This document shows, piece by piece, positions 57,561-64,000 of a DNA stretch of 64,000 bases. The notes under the pieces were generated by a model. That model did no database searches, was not told the DNA's origin, and was given only the letters and a program-made list of their open reading frames with translations. Source of the DNA: Limnothrix sp. FACHB-406 (GTDB taxonomy: Bacteria > Cyanobacteriota > Cyanobacteriia > CACIAM-69d); NCBI RefSeq assembly GCF_014698235.1, contig NZ_JACJSP010000002.1:186001-250000 (forward strand). Direction: 5' to 3'. Position 1 is the stretch's first letter; each line of letters begins with the position of its first letter. The translations under genes were made by a program, and so were the position numbers.

Positions 57561-58826
57561 ATGGTTGGAAATCCCCTGGTTAATTCGGGAGCGCTGGATT
57601 TATTTGGGGCATTGGCGGCGGCGGCCCGAGGGCGATCGGCCCTGGTGGCCATGCGTGGTGGCGAGCGATCGCGGGCGCTGAAAGTGATGGCCAAGGCTTT
57701 GCGAGCCGCCCAAAACGAAATTTTGGAAGCCAACACACTGGACTTGGAAGCCAGCCGCGAAAAGGCCAACAGCGGCTTGCCGTCCCTGTGGATTAAGTTC
57801 ACGCCCGATCGATTGCAACAGGTGGCCGATATGCTCGATCGGCTGGCGGATTTGCCCGACCCCACTCGGCAGGCCATTCGCGCCACCCACCAAACCCAAT
57901 ACCTACAAAGCTATTGCCAACTGATGCCCCTGGGGACGATCGCCCTGGTGCATGAAGGCCTGCCGGAACTGGGGGCGATCGCGGCGGGCATGGGCATCAA
58001 AACCGGCAACAGCATGATTTTGTATGGCAGCAGCGACACCAAGCACACCAACGCGGCAATCGCGGCGGCCCTCACCGATGGGCTGACGGCTGGAGAATTG
58101 CCGCCCGAATGTGTCACAGCCATTCCGCCCGATCGGGATATTTCCATGCGCGACCTGCTGGCCCAGGAGCGCTACTTGAACCTGATTGTGGCCTATGGCC
58201 GGCCAAAGCTGGTGCAACAGGCCAGTCAGTTTGCCACCGTGCCCATTCTGGGCGCAGCGATCGGCAATTGCTATCTCTACTGGGCCCTGTCCGGCGAGTT
58301 AGACGTGGTGCGTTGGGCCATTTCCGACAGCCACCAGGGCGATCCGGAAGCGGTGAACGCGATCGAAAAGGTGCTGGTTCACGAGCGCCACAACCGATCG
58401 ATGTTGGGGGTGCTCTTTGGCTCCTTGCAAACGGACGGGTTTGAAGTGCGGGTCGATGCCCATTTGCAACAGGATTTTCCTGACTTGCCCTTGGCAGCCG
58501 ATGATGAGTGGAATCGGCCCTATTTAACCAAAACCGTTGCGTTTCGCACCGTGGCCAGCGTGGAAGAGGCGATCGCGGTGATTCACACCCAAAGCAGCGG
58601 CCACGCGGACTGCATCGCCACCGAGTCCTATCGAGAAGCCCACCAATTTGCCTCCCGCCTCGACAGCGCCTCCACCTACATCAATGCCTCACCCCGATTC
58701 CAGCGCAATCCCCGGGGCAGTGCTTCGGTGTTTTTGGGCATGTCGAATCAAAAGGGCTATCGACGCGGGGCGATCGGCCTGGACATGTTGACCACCATCA
58801 AGCAAATTGTCCAAGGGGACGGCTAA
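57561..58826 (+). CDS. proA: Gamma-glutamyl phosphate reductase
   Basis: 421 residues from the ATG at 57561 (MVGNPLVNSG). NADPH-dependent reduction of gamma-glutamyl phosphate to glutamate semialdehyde in proline synthesis. Typical motifs: LMPLGTIALVHEGLPELGAIAAGMGIKTGNS (in part), ILYGSSDTKHTN, then the active-site region GNCYLYWALSG near 240 with its catalytic Cys, and HNRSMLGVLFGS. NPRGSASVFLGMSNQKGYRRGAIGL ends the protein. Full length; no proB is adjacent. It starts 4 bases after the preceding membrane-protein gene. Confidence 0.93.
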   Translation: MVGNPLVNSGALDLFGALAAAARGRSALVAMRGGERSRALKVMAKALRAAQNEILEANTLDLEASREKANSGLPSLWIKFTPDRLQQVADMLDRLADLPDPTRQAIRATHQTQYLQSYCQLMPLGTIALVHEGLPELGAIAAGMGIKTGNSMILYGSSDTKHTNAAIAAALTDGLTAGELPPECVTAIPPDRDISMRDLLAQERYLNLIVAYGRPKLVQQASQFATVPILGAAIGNCYLYWALSGELDVVRWAISDSHQGDPEAVNAIEKVLVHERHNRSMLGVLFGSLQTDGFEVRVDAHLQQDFPDLPLAADDEWNRPYLTKTVAFRTVASVEEAIAVIHTQSSGHADCIATESYREAHQFASRLDSASTYINASPRFQRNPRGSASVFLGMSNQKGYRRGAIGLDMLTTIKQIVQGDG

Positions 58827-58877
58827 TTTGGCCCCTTGGTTTGATTCGTTCAGGCTCCTTTCAACTGATTCCCAACC

Positions 58878-59654
58878 ATGCCGGTAAGCACTCGTAAGTG
58901 GGCCGCCAAACAACAGGTGGCGATCGAAATTCTTGATCGCCTGAAAGTGCTCTATCCCGATGCCACATGCAGCCTGAATTATGAAACACCCGTGCAATTG
59001 TTGGTGGCGACAATTCTGTCGGCCCAATGCACCGATGAGCGGGTGAACCTGGTCACACCAGCTCTGTTTGCAAGGTTTCCCGACGCGGTGGCCCTGGCCG
59101 GGGCCGATCGAGCCGAGTTGGAAGCCTTGGTGCGATCGACCGGCTTCTATCGCAACAAAGCCAAGAATATCCAGGGCGCTTGCCAAATGATCCTGGACAG
59201 ATTTGGCGGCGAACTGCCCAAGCGGATGGAGGAACTGCTGTTGCTGCCGGGGGTGGCGCGTAAAACGGCGAATGTGGTGCTGGCCCACGCCTTTGGCATC
59301 AATGCGGGCGTGACGGTGGACACCCATGTGAAGCGCCTGGCCTATCGCTTGGGCATGACTGAGCATCAGGATCCGGTGCGGATTGAGCGCGATTTGATGC
59401 GGCTGTTGCCCCAACCGGACTGGGAAAATTGGTCGATTCGGCTGATTTATCACGGGCGGGCCGTTTGCGATGCCCGGAAACCGGCTTGCGATCGCTGCCA
59501 GTTGGCGGATCTATGTCCCCAAAAGGGACTGGGCGCAACGACAACCAAGGCCAAACCCCAATCCACTGCCCGATCGACCGGCAAAACCAGCAGCAAATCT
59601 AATAGCAAAGCCAGTTCCAGCACAGCTAAGGCCAAAACACCCCCCAAACCCTAG
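58878..59654 (+). CDS. nth: Endonuclease III
   Basis: 258 residues. DNA glycosylase/AP lyase that removes oxidised pyrimidines. Helix-hairpin-helix LPGVARKTANVVLAHAFG contains the catalytic Lys, followed by the catalytic Asp in TVDTHVKRLAYRLG. The [4Fe-4S] cysteines follow the C-x6-C-x2-C-x5-C pattern in CDARKPACDRCQLADLC. About 40 extra C-terminal residues are Lys/Ser/Thr-rich and low-complexity, longer than the E. coli enzyme, perhaps a DNA-binding tail. The gene stands after proA on the same strand. Confidence 0.96.
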   Translation: MPVSTRKWAAKQQVAIEILDRLKVLYPDATCSLNYETPVQLLVATILSAQCTDERVNLVTPALFARFPDAVALAGADRAELEALVRSTGFYRNKAKNIQGACQMILDRFGGELPKRMEELLLLPGVARKTANVVLAHAFGINAGVTVDTHVKRLAYRLGMTEHQDPVRIERDLMRLLPQPDWENWSIRLIYHGRAVCDARKPACDRCQLADLCPQKGLGATTTKAKPQSTARSTGKTSSKSNSKASSSTAKAKTPPKP

Positions 59655-59783
59655 CCCCCGTTCAACGATCAAGTCCTTCGCTTCCGAGCTGGGGCCACAG
59701 AGCGTGTCAAATCGTTACCAGTTGCGCTCTCCAACCGATCGCCCGTCCTAGAATGAGGGCAGAAGCATTTAGGGATCGAGCGA

Positions 59784-60248
59784 ATGGCTGCAACGGTTGC
59801 CGATGTAATGAGCCGCGATCCGATCGTCGTCCGTCGTGACACCTCCCTCATCGAGGTCATCAAACTCCTGGCGGAACAGCGCATTAGCGGCGTGCCCGTG
59901 GTGGATGAAGCGGGGCAGTTGATTGGGGTCGTGTCGGAAAGCGATCTGATGTGGCAAGAGACCGGCGTGGATGTGCCGCCGTTCATCACCATTTTGGACA
60001 GTGTGATTTATCTCAAAAATCCCCTGCAATTTGAAAAGGAATTGCACAAGGCCTTGGGCAGTACGGTGGCCGATGTGATGAGCGATCGGGTGAAAACCAC
60101 CAAGCCCGATACATTGCTGCGCGATGCCACGCGGCATTTGCTGGAAGGCAATATTCACCGAATGCCCGTGGTAGATGATGCGGGAGCGATCGTGGGCATC
60201 CTGACTCGGGGCGACATCATTCGAGCCATGGCCAACGGGTTGCAATAG
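59784..60248 (+). CDS. CBS-domain pair protein
   Basis: 154 residues, essentially two CBS domains. The first covers about residues 5-60 (VADVMSRDPIVVRRDTSLIE, then ISGVPVVDEAGQLIGVVSESDLM). The second covers about 90-150 (VADVMSDRVKTTKPDTLLRD, HRMPVVDDAGAIVGILTRGDII). Such stand-alone pairs bind adenine nucleotides and regulate partners, but no partner is indicated by the neighbours. Cytoplasmic, full length for the small CBS family. Confidence 0.92.
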   Translation: MAATVADVMSRDPIVVRRDTSLIEVIKLLAEQRISGVPVVDEAGQLIGVVSESDLMWQETGVDVPPFITILDSVIYLKNPLQFEKELHKALGSTVADVMSDRVKTTKPDTLLRDATRHLLEGNIHRMPVVDDAGAIVGILTRGDIIRAMANGLQ

Positions 60249-60419
60249 GCCAGCATTGCCTGGGCTGTTGAGTGATGGCTGAGGCATGATTTTGAACCGT
60301 TTGGGCCGATCGAGCCGGATTTGTGGCCGATCGCTCAGCATCAACAGTGGTTAGGGTTCGGCGGCTGTGGCATTTTGGAAGAGGCCGCTGGAATTTGCTG
60401 ATCGCTGAGGTTGAAGTTC

Positions 60420-61394
60420 ATGACTGCCGATCGCCCCGTTGCAAATCGTTCTGACTGGCTTGATCGGGCCCTGTTGCCAGCGGGGGCGGCCTGCTTGGCC
60501 CTGGCCTATGGGCCGCTGTTGGTGCATTGGGTGCGCGGTTGGCTCACCAAAGACATCAGCATTGAGCATGAATATTTCAGCTACGGCCTGATTGGGCTGC
60601 CCTTTGCGGCCTATTTGGCATGGGAAAAGCGATCGCGCTGGCAGCGATTGGCGGATCGATCGCACCCGGTGGGCTGGGGGCTGTTGGGGTTGAGCGTGGC
60701 GTTTTACCTGAGCGGCGTGGCCGATTGGGTGAACCTGTCGTTCCCGATCGCCCTCTGGGGGCTTTGTGGTGTTTGGAAAGGGGCGGCCGGTTGGCGGCTG
60801 ATGGCGGCCCCCTTGGTCTTCACCACCCTGGCCACGCCTAACGAGGTTCCCTACCTCATTTCGCCCTATGTGGTGGGGTTGCAGCGGTTCATTGCCGCCA
60901 TGGCTGGTTTTTTGCTGAACCAAGTGGGACTGGAAGCGCAGGTGGAGGGCATTTATCTCTACGTGCGCGATCGGGCGGTGGAAGTGGCTCCCCACTGCGC
61001 GGGCCTGAAAATGCTCCTGACCTGTTGGTATGTGGGACTGATGGCCATCTATTGGTGCGGCACGGTGCGGGGGCGATCGCCCATCGCTCTGTTTTTGGTG
61101 GGAACGACGGTCATCAGCGTGTTGATGAATGTCTTTCGGAACACGATTTTGGCCTACTTGCACGGTACGGGTCAGGACGGCCTGTTCGACTTCATGCATG
61201 AGGGAACCGGCGGCGACCTGTATTCAGCCGTGATGTTGCTGACTGTGGTGCTTTGGTTCCGAATCATTGAGCGGTTTGTGGGCGAAGGGCCGGATGCTGC
61301 CCTGGCCCCATCGCCCTCGAAGGTTGCGCCCCGACCTGACCCGATCGCGCCGGAGGATCAACCGGAAGTCGCAGAACGAGATCCCGATTTCTAG
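60420..61394 (+). CDS. Cyanoexosortase (exosortase family, probably B type)
   Basis: 324 residues from the ATG at 60420; a TTG at 60411 is an alternative. An inner-membrane transpeptidase-like enzyme with about eight hydrophobic segments, predicted to process proteins with C-terminal PEP-CTERM-like sorting signals. The catalytic trio of exosortases is visible: Cys in VAPHCAGLKMLLT, Arg in MNVFRNTILAYLHG, and His in FDFMHEGTGGDLYS. About 45 C-terminal residues (APSPSKVAPRPDPIAPEDQP) are a disordered Pro-rich tail. The associated-protein gene that usually follows cyanobacterial exosortase B is not present here. Confidence 0.85.
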   Translation: MTADRPVANRSDWLDRALLPAGAACLALAYGPLLVHWVRGWLTKDISIEHEYFSYGLIGLPFAAYLAWEKRSRWQRLADRSHPVGWGLLGLSVAFYLSGVADWVNLSFPIALWGLCGVWKGAAGWRLMAAPLVFTTLATPNEVPYLISPYVVGLQRFIAAMAGFLLNQVGLEAQVEGIYLYVRDRAVEVAPHCAGLKMLLTCWYVGLMAIYWCGTVRGRSPIALFLVGTTVISVLMNVFRNTILAYLHGTGQDGLFDFMHEGTGGDLYSAVMLLTVVLWFRIIERFVGEGPDAALAPSPSKVAPRPDPIAPEDQPEVAERDPDF

Positions 61395-61516
61395 CGATCG
61401 GCTCCTGTGGCTGCAAAACCCTAGATAAACCCTAGAAAAAGGGATTCAGACCCTTGCCCCCCCGATCGGGACGTGGCGAGATCGGGAGTGGAGAGATTGG
61501 GTCTAGGACTTTGAGT

Positions 61517-62731
61517 TTAGGGCGTGTTAAAGGATTCGATGATCCGCAAAAACAACTCCACTCCCATGGCCAGCGCCGTTTCATCAAAATCAAAACGGGG
61601 GTGGTGATGGGGGAACGCTAAGCCCCGATCGGGATTGGCCGCCCCCACAAAGAAATAGCAACCGGGGACTTCCTTTAGGAAAAAGGACATATCCTCACCG
61701 CCCATGGTTTGGCAGTTGGGCACAACCCCGATCGGCGTTTCAATCACCGTTTCGGCCACCCGTCGCACCCGATCGGCTGCGGCCGGATCGTTGACCGTGG
61801 CCGGATAGATCGATCGATAGTCCAGTTCGTACCGGGCCCCGTGGGCGGCGCAAATGCCCGCAATAATCGACTCCACCCGCTCCCGAATCACCCCTTCTAG
61901 GGCCGGATTGAAATAGCGCACCGTGCCAGCCAAGCGGGCCTGATCTGCGATCACGTTTTTGGCCGTGCCCGCGTGAAATTCGCCCACGGTCACCACCGCC
62001 GAATCGATCGGGTCAATGTTGCGAGCCACAATCGTTTGCAGAGCCGTGACAATTTGCGCCCCCACCAACACCGAGTCGATCGTTTGGTGAGGCATGGCTC
62101 CATGGCCGCCTTTCCCAAACAGGGTGCAAGCAAACAGTTCCACCGCCGCCATTAACGGCCCCGGCCGCACGCCTACCGTACCCAGCGGCAAGTTATTCCA
62201 CAAATGCAGCCCAAAGATGGCATCCACATCGGGATTGTGCAGCACCCCGGCTTCGATCATCGGTTTTGCGCCGCCGGGCCCCTCTTCGGCCGGCTGAAAA
62301 ATCAGCTTGATGGTTCCGGCCAGTTGCGATCGATGGTGGGCCAAATAATAGGCCGTGCCCAGGGCGATCGCCGTGTGGCCGTCGTGGCCGCAGGCGTGCA
62401 TTTTGCCCTCGTGGCGCGATCGATAGGGCACTTCGTTTTGCTCTTGCACGGGCAAGGCATCCATATCGGCCCGCAAGGCAATGGTTGGGCCCGGTTGGCT
62501 GCCTTTAATGACCGCCACAATGCCGGTTTTGGCGATGCCCGCTTGGTAATCAATACCCCACTCTCGCAGGCGATCGCACACAAAAGCGGCCGTCAGGGCC
62601 TCTTGAAATCCCAACTCTGGGTACTGATGAAACTGTCGCCGCCAAGACACCAATTGCGGCAACAAATTTCGCACATCTAACCGTAACTTCGATAGGTCAA
62701 TTCCTGGAGCGGTGGGTAAGGTGGAAATCAC
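61517..62731 (-). CDS. M20-family N-acyl amino acid amidohydrolase
   Basis: 404 residues with a GTG start at 62731. Metallopeptidase-type hydrolase of acylated amino acids or related amides in the cytoplasm. Metal-ligand motifs: HACGHDGHTAIALG near residue 106, FQPAEEGPGGAKPMIEAGV near 140, and the C-terminal GGEDMSFFLKEVPGCYFFVG near 345. GQ/RADMDALPVQE near 87 is also typical (the first acidic site). These fit the HipO/ILR1-like subgroup. It converges with the exosortase gene. Confidence 0.93.
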   Translation of the reverse strand: MISTLPTAPGIDLSKLRLDVRNLLPQLVSWRRQFHQYPELGFQEALTAAFVCDRLREWGIDYQAGIAKTGIVAVIKGSQPGPTIALRADMDALPVQEQNEVPYRSRHEGKMHACGHDGHTAIALGTAYYLAHHRSQLAGTIKLIFQPAEEGPGGAKPMIEAGVLHNPDVDAIFGLHLWNNLPLGTVGVRPGPLMAAVELFACTLFGKGGHGAMPHQTIDSVLVGAQIVTALQTIVARNIDPIDSAVVTVGEFHAGTAKNVIADQARLAGTVRYFNPALEGVIRERVESIIAGICAAHGARYELDYRSIYPATVNDPAAADRVRRVAETVIETPIGVVPNCQTMGGEDMSFFLKEVPGCYFFVGAANPDRGLAFPHHHPRFDFDETALAMGVELFLRIIESFNTP

Positions 62732-63071
62732 GGAAGTTCAGATACTTTTCAGATTTTCCTTAGACCTTAGCTTAGAGTTTTTCTGTTGGGCCTTGTACGA
62801 ATGGCGATCGGGAGAGCGATCGGGACAGGGGCAGAATCCAAAACAGCGCGATCGCCCTGAAAATGCGGAAAGCACTCGGTCTGGAAACCCTGAGATCTGC
62901 CATAAATCTTGATGCAATTACCCCAAGGTGACGGTCGGTGACGATCAATTGTGGACTTTCATCAACTTCCATCGCGAATTGATCCAGAACGCCCCGATCG
63001 CCCTGGCCATTGGCTAGATCGAAAAGAGAATTCAGCGCTAATCACCGGATCCCAAACCGGAGGGAGCCACC
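62732..63071. other. Spacer upstream of the TerB-like gene
   Basis: 340 bases, no gene supported. It ends in ccggagggagccaccatg, a strong ribosome binding site for the following gene. Confidence 0.55.
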
Positions 63072-63554
63072 ATGCTAAAACCGCCACCACCTCCCCCGAT
63101 CGCCCCCAAGCAAATGAACCTGCTGCGGGTGGTTGCTGCCATGGCCTGGGCCGACGGACATTTGGCCGACGAAGAAATTGAAGTGATGCTCGATCGCTTC
63201 AGCCAACTGTTTGCCCGCGACGGCCAACAATCGATCGAACTGAAACAAGACTTGCGGGAATATTTGGTGCAAAATCTGCCCCTGGCAGAAATTGTGCCTA
63301 AGCTCACCAACGACGCTGACAAAGAATTGGCCCTGGAATTGGCCTATGAAACCATTGCCTCCAGCGCCCGCACGCCCGATGAAGCGGTGATTAATGCCGA
63401 AGAATCCGCCGCCTATGGTGAATTGGTGCGGCTGTTGGCCCTGTCGCCGGACGTGGTGAAACGGATTGAATCGAACAGCAATCAGGCCGGGGCTTCCAAG
63501 CAAGACCTAATTGAGTTCTTGGCTCAAAAGCTCGCAGAAACCGACCTGTCCTAA
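63072..63554 (+). CDS. TerB-like helical protein
   Basis: 160 residues. After a Pro-rich start (MLKPPPPPPIAPKQ) comes an all-helical TerB-type fold: LRVVAAMAWADGHLADEEIEVMLDRF carries the acidic ADG..xxEE motif, expected to bind a metal. LALELAYETIASSARTPDEAVINAEESA repeats the same pattern. TerB-like domains occur in tellurite resistance and, more often, in uncharacterised membrane-associated stress systems. Here no ter genes are nearby and the role is unknown. Well-placed GGAGG upstream. Confidence 0.85.
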   Translation: MLKPPPPPPIAPKQMNLLRVVAAMAWADGHLADEEIEVMLDRFSQLFARDGQQSIELKQDLREYLVQNLPLAEIVPKLTNDADKELALELAYETIASSARTPDEAVINAEESAAYGELVRLLALSPDVVKRIESNSNQAGASKQDLIEFLAQKLAETDLS

Positions 63555-63615
63555 GGCTCGATCGGGAGCAGACCGGAAGCAACGATCCGCCGCCTGCTCC
63601 CAGAATCAACCCAGA

Positions 63616-63635
63616 CAAGGGGCTTAAGCCCCTTG
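63616..63635. repeat. 20-bp palindromic element, copy 3
   Basis: Perfect palindrome caaggggcttaagccccttg, identical to copy 1 at 1164-1183, 61 bases after the TerB-like gene stop. Confidence 0.85.
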
Positions 63636-63699
63636 TCCCCGTGAGGGTTAGTGCTTGATCAGTCTCCCAAAATACTGATCAGGCATCTGCTAAGACCTT

Positions 63700-63743
63700 C
63701 GCCAAGATTTCGCCAAGACCTCGCCAAGATTTCGCCAAGATCT
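63700..63743. repeat. 11-bp tandem repeat
   Basis: cgccaagattt, cgccaagacct, cgccaagattt and cgccaagatct start at 63700, 63711, 63722 and 63733. Related ccaagacct and taagacg units flank the array to 63689 and 63778, reaching the end of the next gene. Confidence 0.85.
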
Positions 63744-63770
63744 CAACAAAAACCTCCGCCAAGACCTCAG

Positions 63771-64000
63771 CTAAGACGATTGCGAAAGGCGCTTCACCGC
63801 CCCGCCCGCCAGTAACTGGTGCGCCTCCGTCAGAATATTCAAGACCCGATCGGGATAGGGACTGCGGGCTAAACAGGGGCGCAAGTCTAGCTCCGACAGG
63901 CGATCGCCCCGTTGCCCCGGAAACCAGTGGCCCCCATTGCCCAACAGGTTGTAGCGCATCTTGCCATAGGCCACCATGTCAAAGGCCTTCACCAAATTCC
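63771..64000 (-). CDS. Aldo/keto reductase, C-terminal fragment (continues past the window)
   Basis: Open to the right edge, so only about the last 76 residues are seen. FDMVAYGKMRYNLLGNGGHWFPGQRG and a following LDLRPCLARSPYPDRVLNILTEAHQLL segment (read in two parts) match the C-terminal region of cyanobacterial aldo/keto reductases, which carries a cysteine-rich or degenerate cluster-binding end. The stop is at 63771-63773. The tail after LLAGGAVKRL is unremarkable. Full identification needs the rest of the gene. Confidence 0.8.
   Translation of the reverse strand, partial: NLVKAFDMVAYGKMRYNLLGNGGHWFPGQRGDRLSELDLRPCLARSPYPDRVLNILTEAHQLLAGGAVKRLSQSS

Noticed and set aside
63700-63743. Possible CRISPR array because of regular repeats
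   Set aside because: The 11-bp units are contiguous with no spacers; the same holds for the other short tandem arrays in the window.

Overview
The window is chromosomal DNA of a cyanobacterium. Direct evidence is psaA-psaB (photosystem I), phosphoribulokinase, a ferredoxin-NADP reductase with an N-terminal phycobilisome-linker domain, ndhO, a cyanobacterial-type exosortase, the DUF2605/DUF2973 pair, and a very high density of CGATCG/GCGATCGC (HIP1-like) words throughout. Species cannot be fixed from this window. No rRNA, tRNA, CRISPR array, complete insertion sequence or prophage gene was recognised.

Layout. 0.2-6.1 kb (minus strand): DUF2973 and DUF2605 proteins, then a row transcribed as DUF928 secreted protein -> CHASE2-class III nucleotide cyclase -> MscS-type channel with a C-terminal cyclic-nucleotide-binding domain. 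6.3-20 kb: moaA, guaA, a cation diffusion facilitator, a small membrane protein, a CYTH/TTM-like protein, a 1327-residue membrane sensor with five PAS domains and an adenylyl-cyclase domain, prk and petH. 20-27.6 kb: an LapA-like membrane protein, ubiX coupled to a thioredoxin-fold protein, an Hsp70-like ATPase and a response-regulator diguanylate cyclase. 27.8-34 kb: dTDP-rhamnose genes rfbC, rfbD and rfbA (no rfbB here), with two membrane or cytoplasmic glycosyltransferases, interspersed with three copies of an 80-bp hairpin element. 34-41 kb: a large Pro/Ala/Glu-rich lipoprotein, then psaA-psaB with a clear terminator. 41-47 kb (minus): a type I secretion operon, PPIase -> ABC exporter -> HlyD-type adaptor. 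47.6-64 kb: a methyltransferase-glycosyltransferase fusion, an AT-rich spacer, ndhO, prolyl iminopeptidase, 2-Cys peroxiredoxin, a coiled-coil/SGNH pair, pnp, proA, nth, a CBS protein, an exosortase, an M20 amidohydrolase, a TerB-like protein and the end of an aldo/keto reductase.

How they work together. Second-messenger signalling is unusually dense: two class III cyclases, one GGDEF cyclase with an intact inhibitory site, one cyclic-nucleotide-binding channel and one exporter with a degenerate cyclic-nucleotide-binding domain. The most attractive candidate for an undescribed system is the DUF928/CHASE2-cyclase/MscS-CNBD row: a secreted protein, a periplasmic-sensing cyclase and a ligand-gated channel in consecutive same-strand genes. 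In this row both the cyclase purine pocket (Glu493, Ala571) and the channel's phosphate-binding cassette (Arg404-Thr405) carry residues that hint at cGMP rather than cAMP.

Non-coding sequence is marked by many short tandem repeats of 7-15 bp unit, three copies of a 20-bp palindrome, the 80-bp hairpin family, and three DnaA-box-like words at exact 21-bp spacing next to guaA.
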